From Kuschelorhynchus macadamiae (taxonomy: Eukaryota; Arthropoda; Insecta; Coleoptera; Curculionidae), in contig JAUTXW010005180.1 of the NCBI GenBank assembly GCA_030620095.1, positions 1-64,000 of the forward strand: a stretch of 64,000 nucleotides of DNA. The letters are read 5' to 3'. Of the stretch, positions 25,001 through 36,987 are shown one piece after another (position 1 is the stretch's first letter; every line of letters begins with the position of its first letter). Below the pieces are notes generated by a model, which ran no database searches, was not told where the DNA came from, and saw only the letters and a program-made list of their open reading frames with translations. The translations under genes and the position numbers were made by a program.

Positions 25001-28000
25001 CAACAGATGCCATTTTTGCTAATACATTTTTTACCATAATTGTTCTATAGAATACTTTAAATTTTTTGATAATTCCCTGGTCTAGAGGTTCAATAACTGA
25101 AGTCCAATTTGGGGGTAAAAAATTATTCGAATGTTTTCTAGCTGAATGTCTTTAGGATGGGAACACGCATTGTCTAAAAATAGTCAATTTTTCCTTTTTT
25201 CTCTCTCTCTCCATTTTTGTGTCAAAATCATACTTCCATTGCTTCCATGTGACTTACCATTCACCAACAATTTTAAGAAAGCCTTTAAGTTTAAGTGTTA
25301 AAGTTTTGTCCGGAAAAGCGCGAAAAAATACACCAGTTTTGTCCGCATTGAAGATATCTCTTGGTGAATAGCCTTTCTACAGTGAGGTCATTTTATATAA
25401 AAAACTTTCCACATTTGGATTGACACTTCCAGCTTCCCCAGATATGGCTTTGAAAGTTATGTTATGCCTATTACGGAATGTTTTAAAGCCACCCAGGTGA
25501 CGCACTGAAATGTTCGTATCCCAAGCTCTCTGCAATCTCCTTTGTTTTAGCTCGAATTAGAGATCCTAAGAATTTAAAAATGAATATGTTTAGAAAACAA
25601 TCACCAGCGTATTTTTCTAAATTTGCAGGACAAACGGAATTCCTTTGTTTCTTGCTTTTACGAACCAATCATTTATTTACATTTAAACCCATTGGCTTTA
25701 AAAAACTTCGTCTTATATCCGTATTAGCATTAGTGTGCCACTTGCTTAGTAATTCATTTCTGTTTTTAATAATTCCACCTGTTTGTGTCTTTCCTATATT
25801 AAGTTTCTTCCTATTGTAAACCATCAATTCTGAACTACCAAAAAAAATACTAAAATTCCCAAACAACAATACATATTTCATTTAAGATTGCAGGAGACGG
25901 GGAACTACTCGCAATCTTTGCTTGTGCTGTGCTATCGCAATGTTGCTGATTAATGTATTTTATAATGTCCGTTAAAGAGAGTTTGGGTGTATTTTGTATA
26001 AAAACCCGTGTCCGCGTCCACCCCAAGGTTGAGTCCGCTCAAGAGAGGTTGATTTATATGGGATTTTATAGTCCAAATTATGGAAATGTGTTCGCTTATT
26101 GGAGGTGTCCGCTAAGGGAGATTTCACTGTAAATAAATAATAATAATAATAAATAAATTAAAACTTATTTTATAGAATTTGTATATATAAAGTTATAACC
26201 AAATAATTATATGCATATATATACATCGTAAGTAGTGGAATTCTGTACAAGGAAAGTTGTGGGTAAAGGCGAATTTACCAATTTTTTAAACTGCGAAAAA
26301 GCCGAAAAAATTCTTTTAAAAAAAACTTAATGAATAAATAAGTACTGAAAACCACTAAATACTTTGTTATAATTTTGATTTTTTGATTAGTGATTCATTA
26401 ATATTTTCTAAATTTTTGTTCATTCTATTTTAGATGGGATACGTAACCGAATTTATAAAATGGATCGCTAAGAAATCACAAATTGTGGCACACCAACTTA
26501 TTTGGAATATGAAGACGAACATGTATACTGATGAAGATATGCAGATGAAAGATTGTAAGAATTTTTAAAATATTCAATGTTTTCGCCTATTAAAAGAAAA
26601 ATAAACTATTAAAGTAATATATACTTTTTAGCTGTCTTGTTCGAATGCTTGGAATCTTTAGTTAATAACATCGTTAGCGAGCTCTCAGGACCAGCAAAAA
26701 TGTTTTATGAAAGAGAATTTGACTTTTTTGACAAAATTACAAATATTTCTGGAGAAATCAGGCCATTTCCAAAAGGTCCTGAAAGGAGAAAGGCATGCTT
26801 AGAAGCGTTAAGTAAAATTAAGGTAATGCCGTTTGGTTTATATTCCAGTAAACCATTAAATTATATTTTGTCTTGTAACATGCGCAATCGTTTTATTGTA
26901 TGTGTTTTATGTAAAATTCATTTAAATTCATGACCATTCTTTACATTTTATATAAACTGCATGTAATATTTAATACAATTTGTTTTTCGTTGTATTGTCT
27001 TATTGAAGTGCCATACTCGTCTACAAGGATCAACCTCTATTAAGTATATAAAGGAGATGGGAGTCAAAGAAAATGTTATGCTTGATAAAGTAAATAAGTA
27101 ATAAAAACTTTTGTTTTAAAGGAGTAAAATAAGCCTTTATAAGAGATTTTTAGGAAAGTTAGATTTTTGTGAATTATCATATAATACATAATAGAAAATA
27201 CCTTTTACCATAAAGTTGTTCCTTTCTATCATCATTATCTATTTTTAGGTTCAACTTGGATGTTATCTTCCAAGTAACCCAGAGGCTATGGTACTTGATA
27301 TCGATTATAAAAGTGGTATTCCGATGCAGAGCGCTGCTAAAGCACCCTATCTTGCAAGGTTTAAAGTTGTTAGATGTGGTATAAACGAGTTAGAAAATAT
27401 TGCCATGGCAGTATCAGTGAACGAGGTAATATATTTATTCTATCTAGTAACATAGAGTTTTCTTCTCATCTTATTTAAGACTGTTAAGACTATTGTATCT
27501 GTTCACTTGCTTCGTTTTTATTTTCCTTTCAAATATATTATTATAGTGTAAACCAGTTTCTAAAATATATTATTATAGATATGGTATTATGGATAAACAA
27601 GCCTCTCTCTATTAAAACTACCTCACTACAGCAGTAGACTTGAGAACTTAGGTCTATTCAATTCACTTTGATTTTAGAAAAGCATTTGATAGAGTCAATT
27701 ACAATATTCTTATTAGTTATACTCCTATTGGTGTAGCTGACCCCTTGTTTTCTTGGATTTCTAGTTACCTTTCTGATTGAGTGGTAATCTGTCGAAGGCA
27801 ATTTTAGTCTCCTCTGGTGTATCCCAGGGGTCACATTTGAGTCCAATCTTATTTTTATTTTTTTTACTTAAGCAGTATATTTAAAAATTGTCGATCCCTT
27901 TTCTATGCAGATGATCTAAAAATATTTAAAAAGTGTCCAACATTAACGACTGTCAACAACTACAGCTAGAAATTGACAAATTAACAGACTGCTGTACATA

Positions 28001-29523
28001 AAATAAAATGTAGTTCGAAATGTAAGATCATAATATTTTCCAGGAAAATATCACTCATATTACATTTCAACCTTATCTCAAATGCACCCATATCGATAGT
28101 AAATTTAAACAATTTTAAAATTAAAATCAATCTTTGATTTCGAACTAAGATTCAATGAATATATAAATTATATACTATCATAATCATTTAAAATGGCAAA
28201 TTTCATTATGAGACCTTGTGGGGATTTCTCATACATCAATGTTTTAAAGATCCTATATATTCATATATAAGTCACCTAGAGTACCTACTGTTGTTTTCTC
28301 TGGTCCCCATTATTTTACAAAATACATGCCAAAAGAATCGAACGCATTCAGTCAAAATTTGCAAATTTTCTACTTTACAAACTAAATATAGATAAACACC
28401 TCTTTTCGCATCAGCAAAGACTGAATTACAATAGACCCCCTCGAAATTCGAGGAATGTACTTAAACTTTGATCTTTATACATAAAATTCTTATTAGTGAA
28501 ATTGATCGCCCTAACCTACTCGCACTTATTAATTTTCATGCACCATCGCGATATATCAGCCTTTGCAATATGTTCTCAATTATTAGGAGCCGCACTAATA
28601 TTAGGAGGAACAATGTCCTGAACAAAATCGTGCATTATTTTAACATCTATATTCCAATTAACTTTTTCCTGAATTGTGCACATGAATCCTTTAAAAAAAA
28701 AAGATTAAGAGTTGTTTGGTTACATGGTTAGCTGAGTGTATTGCACGTCCGTTGTATTTTTATATATTCTTTATGTCTTTGATGTCTGTGTCATTTTACC
28801 AATTCTATTTGTAAAGTCTATGTTTATGTGATCTTTTAAGTCATGTACCACCTTTTATACCTGATTTATAATTTATATTTTTATAGACTTTATTTTATGC
28901 CACTTGTAATGAATTTTGTAGAGTATATAAATAGATTAAATTTTATTCGTATGCTATTTACTTTCCTCTAACTATAAATAATAGGAAAAGCTCTGTGACG
29001 TCATAAAATTTTACATTCCTTTTATTTTGTCAAATGTCCTTCGAGGTAAGATTTGAAAAATATCGTGTTACATATGTTTTCGAGATTTTTTTTGAGGCTT
29101 GGAGATGAACTCCGTTTTGTAATTCGTTGTACTGTTGAAATGTATCGATGTTGCTTGTATCCTGCTAATGGCGCAAAAAGCTATTAACGGAAGTGGATTT
29201 TTTTTATTAAATATATCTCATTTTTTGTTGTTGTCACCTCGGATCAAGCGAAAATGTATATGGTATGGCTGTTCCATGTACTTGTTTATTACATTAGGTA
29301 TGTCCAAAATTGTAACCGAAGAAGTTTGACAAAATCATAAATAGCGTTCAAGTAAGCTAGCCTTTTCAATACCTAAATGCCTATTTGTAATGTATATAGT
29401 AGTTGGTTATTACACTGACGACAGCTCCAAAAATCGAATCGAATATGGTTTAAAAAGTTACCTTCCAGTTTTTAAAGTAAGTCTGTTACTTTGTGTTTAA
29501 ATACAGGGTGGAGAATAATGTAG

Positions 29524-29591
<68 letters not shown>

Positions 29592-32500
29592 GCAGCTACA
29601 TTACATTTGAAACACCTTGTATATAATACTGTTCTTTTTTAGTCTTATGAGTACTCTCTAGGACCGGAAATGTGGCAAGCAGCAATATTTAAAGTGGGAG
29701 ATGATGTTAGACAAGATATGTTGGCCCTGCAAGTCATTGGAATATTTAAAAATATTTTTCAAACGGTTGGGTTAGACTTGTACCTGTTTCCTTACAGAGT
29801 GGTGGCTACAGCTCCAGGGGTAAGTTTTTGAAGTGAATAAAAAGCAATAAAAGTTGTGTGTAAGCACTGTTATAAGCTGCAATATAAACCTGTTAATTTT
29901 TTATTTAGTTAAAAAAAACTATAGATATTATAATTTTTGGTGGTAAAATACCTCATAAAATGTCGTAAATAATAAAATATAACTTTTATAATGAAAAGTG
30001 GTTTATAATCAGTAAAATTATAATAAAAATAATTATTGTAAAAAATGTTGAATAAAAAACAATTCAACTAAGTAAAGGGCCGATAATTTAAAGAAAAGTA
30101 TTTATCAAGATGATTAATAATAATTGGATCTTTTTGCTTAATCGATTATTTGAAATTGCTATTTTTTACATTCGATAATAGATTAATATTTCTTATAATC
30201 GTACAGTTCTACACAAATGTTTTTTAATTAAATTTATCTTAAAACAAATAAATAATTAATTTCAGTGTGGTGTAATAGAATGTGTACCGAATGCAAAGTC
30301 TCGAGACCAACTGGGCAGGCAAACCGATATTGGGATGTACGAATACTTCTTAAAAAAGTATGGGGATGAAAGCACCAAAGAATTCCAAAATGCACGAAGA
30401 AATTTCATTATTTCTATGGCCGCCTATAGCGTTGTGGGATTTCTGTTACAAATCAAAGACAGACATAATGGAAATATTATGCTGGATACGGAAGGGCATA
30501 TCATTCATATAGGTAAGTAGGTTAGTAAGCAGCTGTCAATAACAGCTACCTGCAATTTATAAATATTTAAAATAATTGGAATGTTTAGATTTTTTTGACC
30601 CATATTGTTAGTTCTGTTAAGCTATAGAAGTGCTATTACCGAGACATTTTAGCAAATTCTCTCCAGAATTAATGAGGACGATTCTTAGCGTTTATTTATT
30701 CAGAGTTATATAAAATAATGCAATTTTTGTAAGATTTTTTTTGCGGAAATCCGCGAAAAGGATTTAAGATTGTTTCTGTTTATACTAGGTGCCCTTTTTT
30801 ATTTTTAAGGTTTTTATGTATTCTTTTTACTTTCTTAATTTATTGATAAAATTAACTGATATTTTACACATTTTTGTTCATTTAACCGAATGTTCTCTGA
30901 TATTCATTAAGAAATGTTGCATTGCATTGTTGCAAAATGTATAGAGGTTCTTGCATGACCACATTGCTATGGAAAAATTAAAATTATTTGCAATTGTTTT
31001 TTCAAAACATATTTTTAATCATGTGGTGTAAAGATACTTCTCATCCAATTGGAGCAAGCATGGAATTATCTCACATCAGACCTTTAGATTTCATTCTCCA
31101 GATATTTTCTATGGTTCTGTGCCACTTTTCTTATTAGTCCAGAGCCTGTCTAGTCTTCTTTCTAACTAAAGATTCCAAGTTAAATTACCCTCAAGGGTTA
31201 TACATGAATATTTCACTTTCAGTGCAAAGTTTAGTTTGGTATCTTTCTTGGAATAATATTTTTTTAACTGCTACTATTAATCTTTGCTGCATCCTTATTT
31301 TTTTAATTCGATTATAACTAAGTAGGGCAGACCATCCATAAAATCAATTACATGTCAACGACGCCCGATGCTCAATTCAATTTAAGGCGAGAGAAATAAT
31401 AATCCTTCTTACGTTGACATTAGAATATACCTTGTAACATGTTGCAAAAAGCCTTCTCAGAAGAAAATGTAAATGTGCATAAATCGATTCTGCCGTTCAT
31501 TTTTTGTATTTTTGGACCCTTTTTCAATAATATGTTTTTCTTAATTATATTGGTTTAAGGTCATTATATTAAACAGCAAATTAGAAGGTATCTTTTAAAA
31601 CATATATTTAATGCCTTGGTAACGTTTCGACCATAGTTTTGGTCTTTTTCAAACCTAAAAGATTTTTAGCACAATTTCTACATTACAATAAAAGTATTTA
31701 AAATTTAAGACTTACCATAGAACGTAAAATTATCAAATAAATAATACCACTAAATTACGCATATTCTGACATGCACTATAACATGTAAAATAAATGTTCA
31801 AGTGTATGTCAGAATATGTGTAATTTAGTGGTATTATTTATTTGATAATTTTACGTTCTATGGTGAGTTTTAAAAGATACCTTCTAATTTGCTATTTAAT
31901 ATAATGACCTTAAAACAAGAAAATTAAGAAAAAAATTTTTGTTCCACCATATTGAATTTATACCAATATTTTACCAGTTTCTACATATAACACACATTTG
32001 ATTTTTGGGCATAATTTATAACAAATTGAATAAGTAGTTTTAACACTGATTCTTTAAGAACGCCAATTTGTTTGGTCATGTTGAATTCGTACCAGTTTAT
32101 CTATTTTTGTGCAAAATGTGGAATCAATTGAATAAGATGATTTTTTTACGTTAATTTTAAAAATTTAATTTCTATCCGATATCCTGGATTCATACCATGA
32201 TTTTACTAGTTTATTTCAATATCCACACTTTAATGCCTCCACAACATTTCATATTAATCTAATTAGTAGTTTTTTTCATGCTAATTTTTTAAATATTTTA
32301 TTAGGCCACCATTTTGTTTTGCCATCTTGGATTCGTACCAAAATTTTACCAGTTCATTCAGAGGTATCACTTAATTTTTTGCAAAAATTGAGGTAAATTG
32401 GAGTATTTCGGTAATAACTTTAACATTTCATTAGGTCGCCATTTTGTTCCGCCAAATTGGATTTCTACTCAAATGTTACCAGGTCATGTCCCTGTAACCC

Positions 32501-33778
32501 TTAATTTTTGACCAAATTTTGTTAAGCCAATCGGGAAAGTGGTTTGTAGCTATGCTGCGAACTGACAGACAGACAGACCGACTGAATTGAGAAAATATGT
32601 TTTTTGGACATGTGAATGTATGCAAAACCTGGGAGGGTAATTTTTTTCAGGATTACGAACATTTTATTTGGCCACAATTTTGATCAGCCATCTCCATATC
32701 ATTATTGCACAAGATTTGAAATCAATCTAAAAAGTAGTTTTTCTGGCTGATTTTTTTTAATTTATTAAGCCGCCATTTTGTTTCGCCATCTTGGATTCGT
32801 ACCAAAATTTTACCAGGGTGATTGCAAGATAATACTTAATTATTGTGCAAAATTTGAGGTAATTGGATAAGTAGTTTTTTTGGTAATAAATTGTTAACAT
32901 TTTACTAGGCCGCCATTTTGTTCCGATATATTGGATTGTAACCAAAATATTACCATGTCCTCCCCATACGACATTTAACTTGTGACCAAAATTTTAAATC
33001 AGTCGGATAAGTAGTGTTTTAGTTATGCTGCGAATAAACACACCGACAGACAGACAGACCGACGGAATTGAGAAAACATGTTTTTTTGGCATCTAAGGAC
33101 CCTAAAAGGTGAAGATCTGTAAAAATCACTGGGAGGGTGATTTTTTTTTGACGATTACAATACTTACCTTCTATGAGGGAAGTAAAAAATAAAGTGTGGT
33201 TATATAAATTCTATCCATCTTTCTCATAATAAATTTATTTTTTAGATTTTGGATTTATGTTTGAATCGTCGCCAGGGGGGAATCTAGGATTTGAACCAGA
33301 TATAAAGCTTACAGACGAAATGGTAATGATAATGGGCGGTAAAATGGAAGCGGCCCCATTTAAGTGGTTTTCTGATCTGTGTGTTCAAGCTTACCTAGCA
33401 GTAAGGTTAGTTATGTTTTTTGTTCAGTACACTGCAACTTTCGAGATTATTAATTTTCTTCTTTTTTATATTAAAAATTGCTCTCTTTTTGTTTTAAGTA
33501 AGTTCTAAAGTGAAATTATTTCACCTTTATTAAACAATACAATTTTTTGCAGACCTTATCAAGAAGCTATTATATCATTAGTGTCTCTTATGCTTGATAC
33601 TGGGCTGCCGTGTTTTAGAGGACAAACCATTAAGTTGCTCAGAGGTCGTTTCAATCCAGGAGCAAACGACAAAGAAGCGGCCAATTATATGTTACAAATC
33701 ATCAGAAACAGCTTCCTTAACTTTAGGACTCGTACTTATGACATGATTCAGTACTACCAAAATCAAATTCCCTATTGA
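19959..33778 (+). CDS. PI4KA: Phosphatidylinositol 4-kinase alpha, C-terminal part (10 exons)
   Basis: PI4KA makes PI4P from phosphatidylinositol and ATP, chiefly at the plasma membrane in a complex with TTC7/EFR3. Exons: 19959-20226, 21139-21448, 21775-21912, 26434-26554, 26632-26822, 27249-27425, 29643-29819, 30266-30512, 33246-33405, 33553-33778. All joins are GT-AG and phase-consistent. The first exons encode the helical PIK accessory region (YLKKRNLILELLAVEIEFL, FYIPQLVQSLRHDKMGYV). The kinase follows: AAKAPYLARFKV with the ATP-binding lysine, FKVGDDVRQDMLALQV, catalytic LLQIKDRHNGNIML and activation loop DFGFMFESSPGGN. It ends TYDMIQYYQNQIPY, the conserved C-terminus. The ~1450 upstream residues are not in the window. 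Introns are expanded by mobile elements. Confidence 0.95.
20377..20616 (+). pseudogene. LINE 3' coding remnant in PI4KA intron
   Basis: An open stretch ends FYLNRISKSLRYKS...QTSLNKFKEVLKRYLLN. This pattern (paired Asn-Arg/Ile-Ser, then LNKFK..LK.YLL) is the usual C-terminal tail of insect non-LTR reverse transcriptases. Only the tail is present. Confidence 0.55.
21951..21998. repeat. (AT)n microsatellite
   Basis: A 48-bp AT run just inside the intron after the third visible PI4KA exon. Confidence 0.95.
23043..23537 (+). pseudogene. Remnant of a mobile-element protein (HLEADSR / SADTDVF / GCDT type)
   Basis: An open stretch of 164 codons in the PI4KA intron 21913-26433. It has HLEADSRMFFHIFQA, ADVIILSADTDVFI and ILRALQSISGCDTN, in the order seen in a multicopy family of arthropod and cnidarian proteins (EADTR...SPDTDVF...FHALTGCDTTS). 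That arrangement resembles a PIN/XPG-like nuclease fold, which is inference. Both ends are missing: no promoter, no N-terminal part, and an abrupt stop after a Cys-rich tail (PCKCTTDCQVMACSC). I regard it as a dead fragment. Confidence 0.5.
23600..24600. other. Intronic repeat debris
   Basis: It includes ACGGACGGACAATGAAAC and a GTTCTAATAGAACCC block near 23915-23960, plus one unit of the GGCGGCC family at 24290-24410 (listed separately). No gene. Confidence 0.4.
24290..24410 (+). repeat. Copy of the GGCGGCC dispersed repeat family
   Basis: It reads ATGGCGGAATAAAATGGCGGCCTAATGAAATG followed by AACTACTTATCCAATTGATT and AAAATTTTGCACAA. The same order occurs in reverse complement in 31960-33160 and 37440-37810. 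Confidence 0.65.
24622..26129 (-). mobile_element. Pogo/Tigger-type element, degraded
   Basis: The 5' end is at 26129: CAGTGAAATCTCCCTTAGCG on the minus strand, next to TA (26130-26131). Further GTCCGCT-type blocks follow inward. The coding remnant runs 25881-24622 on the minus strand with several stops and shifts. It contains IKNRNELLSKWHTNANTD, an IRAKTKEIAESLGYEHFSASPGWL box typical of the CENP-B-like second DNA-binding domain, FNADKTGVFFRAFPDKT from the DDE_1 core, and the PPNWTSVIEPLDQGIIKKFK motif. It ends in an acidic tail (LEELINIENDLILEDDNE). The far terminal repeat was not located. It is dead and lies in the PI4KA intron 21913-26433. Confidence 0.8.
26230..26300 (+). repeat. Short copy of the 869-bp-unit sequence
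   Basis: GGAATTCTGTACAAGGAAAG and GGTAAAGGCGAATTTACC match AGAATTCTGTATGAAGAAAC and GGTAAAGGCGAATTTATC inside both tandem copies (near 10049 and 10919). The tandem unit is therefore built from a dispersed repeat. Confidence 0.6.
27640..28720 (+). pseudogene. Degraded LINE reverse transcriptase in PI4KA intron
   Basis: Broken frames on the plus strand read HFDFRKAFDRVNYNIL (motif A), PLFSWISSYLSD, a VS-GVPQGSHLGP-like block with shifts, and FYADDLKIFK (catalytic YADD). The tail near 28560-28700 has the C-terminal RRNNVLNKIV..YFN pattern. Many stops and indels show an old insertion. It lies between the sixth and seventh visible PI4KA exons, in the host gene's orientation. Confidence 0.75.
29525..29587. 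repeat. (TA)n microsatellite
   Basis: A 63-bp TA run about 55 bp before the acceptor of the seventh visible PI4KA exon. Confidence 0.95.
31557..31915. repeat. Two-level inverted repeat with hammerhead-like motif
   Basis: The inner arms 31714-31790 and 31795-31864 are nearly perfect complements (ACCATAGAACGTAAAATTAT...). The outer arms 31557-31602 and 31868-31913 also pair (AAGGTCATTATATTAAACAG). Between the left outer and inner arms, the minus strand reads GAAAAAGACC...GGTCGAAACGTTACC. This resembles the stem II/GAAAC part of the hammerhead motif in Penelope-like elements, but without the CUGAUGA half. It is probably a head-to-head Penelope-type or SINE remnant. Confidence 0.6.
31960..33160 (-). 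repeat. Array of the GGCGGCC dispersed repeat family
   Basis: Units of roughly 110-130 bp recur. On the minus strand each reads ACTACTTATCCAATTG, AAATTTTGCACAA, GGTAAAATTTTGGTA, GAATCCAAGATGGCG and AACAAAATGGCGGCCTAAT. Two units carry a head with GTCGGTCTGTCTGTC and GCATAACT (32545-32600 and 33025-33070). The 33061-33160 end matches the TTTTACAGATCTTCAC..TTTTAGGGTCC block found elsewhere in the window. No coding capacity. It lies in the last-but-one PI4KA intron. Confidence 0.75.
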
Positions 33779-35035
33779 AAAATATTTAATGTATATTATC
33801 TTCCTAATATGAATGTAGTTTGGTTTACTGTTAATTAGAACTCATTTCATGGTAGACTTAAACTAACTTTATACTTTGTGGAAGCACTAAAATGATCTTT
33901 TTGAAAATTTGCATGATATAGAAATGTTTTGCATTAAAAATACGGAAATATTAATGTACTCTAGTAGGTTTCTAACAAACTTTTGTCACCTGTCTGTCAT
34001 AGGTACAATAACATGACAGTTATGTTATAGTATAGGTGTATTAAAAAAAAACTGTATTCCTTGTTGCGCAGTTCAGGTTATGTGTTTACAATTGGGATCT
34101 TTCGAAACATTAATATTGGAAATCTATGTGTTGTTGATGTGATTAATAAGTTAATGATTTTTAATACATATAAAGAATTCCAATGGTTTTTTCTGTTACT
34201 CTCTTTCAAAGTAAGATCAGAATTTCTACACAAAGGTAAAAGGACTAATAAGCAATTTAAACAAACTTTTCAAAAGGACTAAGCAATTACAAACCAATTG
34301 CCTTAAAATGTCACAAACTGATAAGGAAATTCGTATTTTCTCATTTAAAAATTGATACATACAACTGACACATAAAAAAAGAAGGAAAACTATCTTTGGT
34401 GTACTATTAAATCATGTAATGTCATATACTTTAGGGGCACCATTCTCTTATAGTTTTTTGGAAGTGTACAAATGAATAGAATTTAGGTACCTGATTTTAT
34501 TTCTATTGGTACTTTAATTTTTTTTTCAAGTTTTGTCTTTATTTTTGCTATAAATTGATAACATTCTAAATAATTAAAACACATAGAAAAGTTCATGGAA
34601 ATTAAATCTGGTTGGTTTTTGGACGAGGACTTTTTGTAATCATCAGAATAGAATCCAAGTTTTCTGATTTTTGCAAGATTTTTAAATTGTGTAAGCTGAG
34701 GGAAAATCTGCTAAAATGAACAGTATATTCAAAAGTTCAGACTATATATTAATATATGTGAAGTAACTAATAATGTGATGTGTAATTTAATTAAAGATAT
34801 TTAAAATTGTTAAAAAACCTAATCTTGAATGCAAAATGTTAATAAAATGCAACTAAGGTGTTTTCTATACTCATTTCTATTTTTAACTACTAATTGTGGT
34901 TGGTATATTCTAGTCAGACATTAATATTAGAAATAGTTAAAGTATGGTAAGGTCATGTGTGATTTTTGTAAGATATTTTTAAATAGTCCAATAAATTTTA
35001 ATTGGTTTAAGATGTATTGCATTTTATAGATATTA

Positions 35036-35041
35036 AATAAA
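35036..35041 (+). terminator. Candidate polyadenylation signal for PI4KA
   Basis: AATAAA about 1.26 kb past the PI4KA stop, with an alternative at 34990. It lies 26 bp from the opposing Glo1 signal, so the two transcripts may end very close together. Confidence 0.35.
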
Positions 35042-35066
35042 GCTAATGTCAAGTTTAAAAATGTAT

Positions 35067-35072
35067 TTTATT
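35067..35072 (-). terminator. Polyadenylation signal for Glo1
   Basis: AATAAA on the minus strand, 27 bp past the Glo1 stop codon. Confidence 0.55.
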
Positions 35073-35098
35073 TTACAATGGTTTTACATTCTTTCATT

Positions 35099-36913
35099 TT
35101 AGGAAAATTGCTGAGTAATTTCTGTTGTAACCTTGTTGTTTAAAATTTCTATCCAGTAACCATCTGGGTCAGTAATAAAAGCGATTCCTTTCATTTTTCC
35201 GTCATCTGGCTTCTTTACAAAGTTAACTCCAAGCTTTTCGAAACGTTCACACGCTTTGTAGACATCAGGTACTACAAGACCAATATGCCCTGAAACAAAC
35301 ACAGTATAATAAATAAATTAATAAAAAATTTATCAACGGATAACATCGTTCCAATTTAAAAAAATCTTAATGCCTTACATCTGCCAAATGACTTACCAAA
35401 TACCAATTGGATTGAGTAACTCATTTGCTAGCCTACTAAACAAGGATAAAGGGCTATACATTACCTACATAATTTGGTCTATAGTCTAAATCTTTGAGTA
35501 AGAATTAAAGTAGAGATCGCAATCCATTCATAAATCATGTTAGGGGTATGCGCCAACATGGTTCCCCCTACTTTTCACATTCTATCTACGAAGGTTTACA
35601 ATAAATTGAGAGGGGGATGGCCAATATCGAAGTATGTGATATTTGGTGATGATTGCAGTGGCCGCGCGAGTTTTTACTTTCCGCAAAGGAAAATATCGTT
35701 AATCGTCAAAAAATCATCGTTTCAGGTTATTACAGATCTTCACGTTTTAGGGTCCCTAAATGTCGAATAACATGTTTCTCCATTTCTGTCGGTCGGTCTC
35801 GGTATAGCTAAATAATCTACTTAATAACTTTAATTTTATTTAATTTTCCACAAAAATTACGTCTGGTACAAAAACAACTGTATGAATTGCATACGGTGGA
35901 ACAGAATGACGGCCTGTTAAAATATTTTATGTACTAAAAGAAAGAAATGGGTCATGCTTCATTATCCTTCACAAAAGGAAGGATTCGTACTTTCAGAGTT
36001 TTAAACTAAAAACAATGTTTTTAACACGGTTTTATTGGCTTCACTACTCGTCTGACTGTATGTTGGTATGTCTGGTTTAAATCTTGTAATAGATTTTTCA
36101 CCATTTCCACATTACCAATTTTTTTCAAATTTGACACGCACACACTTTCGGATATAAAAGTTTGAATTTTTTTAGTCAACTTTTAGAAATTCAAAATGGC
36201 GGCGCCAAAACAGTCGTCGAATTTTGTTAATTCTGTAGATTGAACTGGAAATTTAAGATTATCAGCATTTAAAAATTCAACATGGCAATGCTAACAATCG
36301 GATGGATTTTAGTATTTGTGCGAATTACTTAAGAATGCGCAAAAAAAATCAAAATGGCGGCGCCAATATAGTGAACGAATTTTGACATTTATATAGATTC
36401 GGCTGAAAAATCGGTATCTAGGAGTATTTAAAAGTGAAAGTTATGAAATTTTAGTGAATATTTGAGAATTAAAAATGGCGGCCCTAACATGGCAAACTAA
36501 TCTTAATATTTTTGCAGATTTGATTAAAATTCGGCATTTGGGGGGTTTTTAAGACTGTACATCATGAATTTTTGTCAACATTTAAAAATGCAGGGTGGTG
36601 CCAACTTGGCGGCGGAATTTTAACAATTGTATAGACTTGACTGAAAGTCAGGATTTGGGGGCATTTGAGAATACATATCATACATTTTTAGTAAATATTT
36701 TAAAAAATCTGAGTAGGAATGTCAAATTTGTGAGCGAATTTTAACATTTATGAAGATTTGATTAAAAATCGATACTAAGAGAGCAAGTCATAGATTTTTA
36801 GTAATAAATATTCATTAACTAATGTTTTTATTATTTATTGTAAAATTACACAATTTTATAAAAAATATATCTAGAAAAATCAGTAACTTGGCATTTACCC
36901 AGAACTTTCCAAT

Positions 36914-36987
<74 letters not shown>

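Larger units (their letters stand above)
33779..35098. other. Convergent 3' spacer between PI4KA and Glo1
   Basis: This holds the PI4KA 3' untranslated region and spacer. AATAAA occurs at 34990-34995 and 35036-35041 on the plus strand. AATAAA on the minus strand (35067-35072) lies 27 bp past the Glo1 stop. No further gene. Confidence 0.5.

Noticed and set aside
27007..27100. Possible extra PI4KA exon (reads GSTSIKYIKEMGVKENV)
   Set aside because: The flanking exons join directly in phase as in known PI4KA proteins (SKIK / VQLGCYLPSN). This stretch has a poor acceptor and no counterpart in the family.
36187..36790. CRISPR-like array
   Set aside because: Repeat units are long (~120 bp), diverged and without uniform spacers, and the host is a eukaryote.
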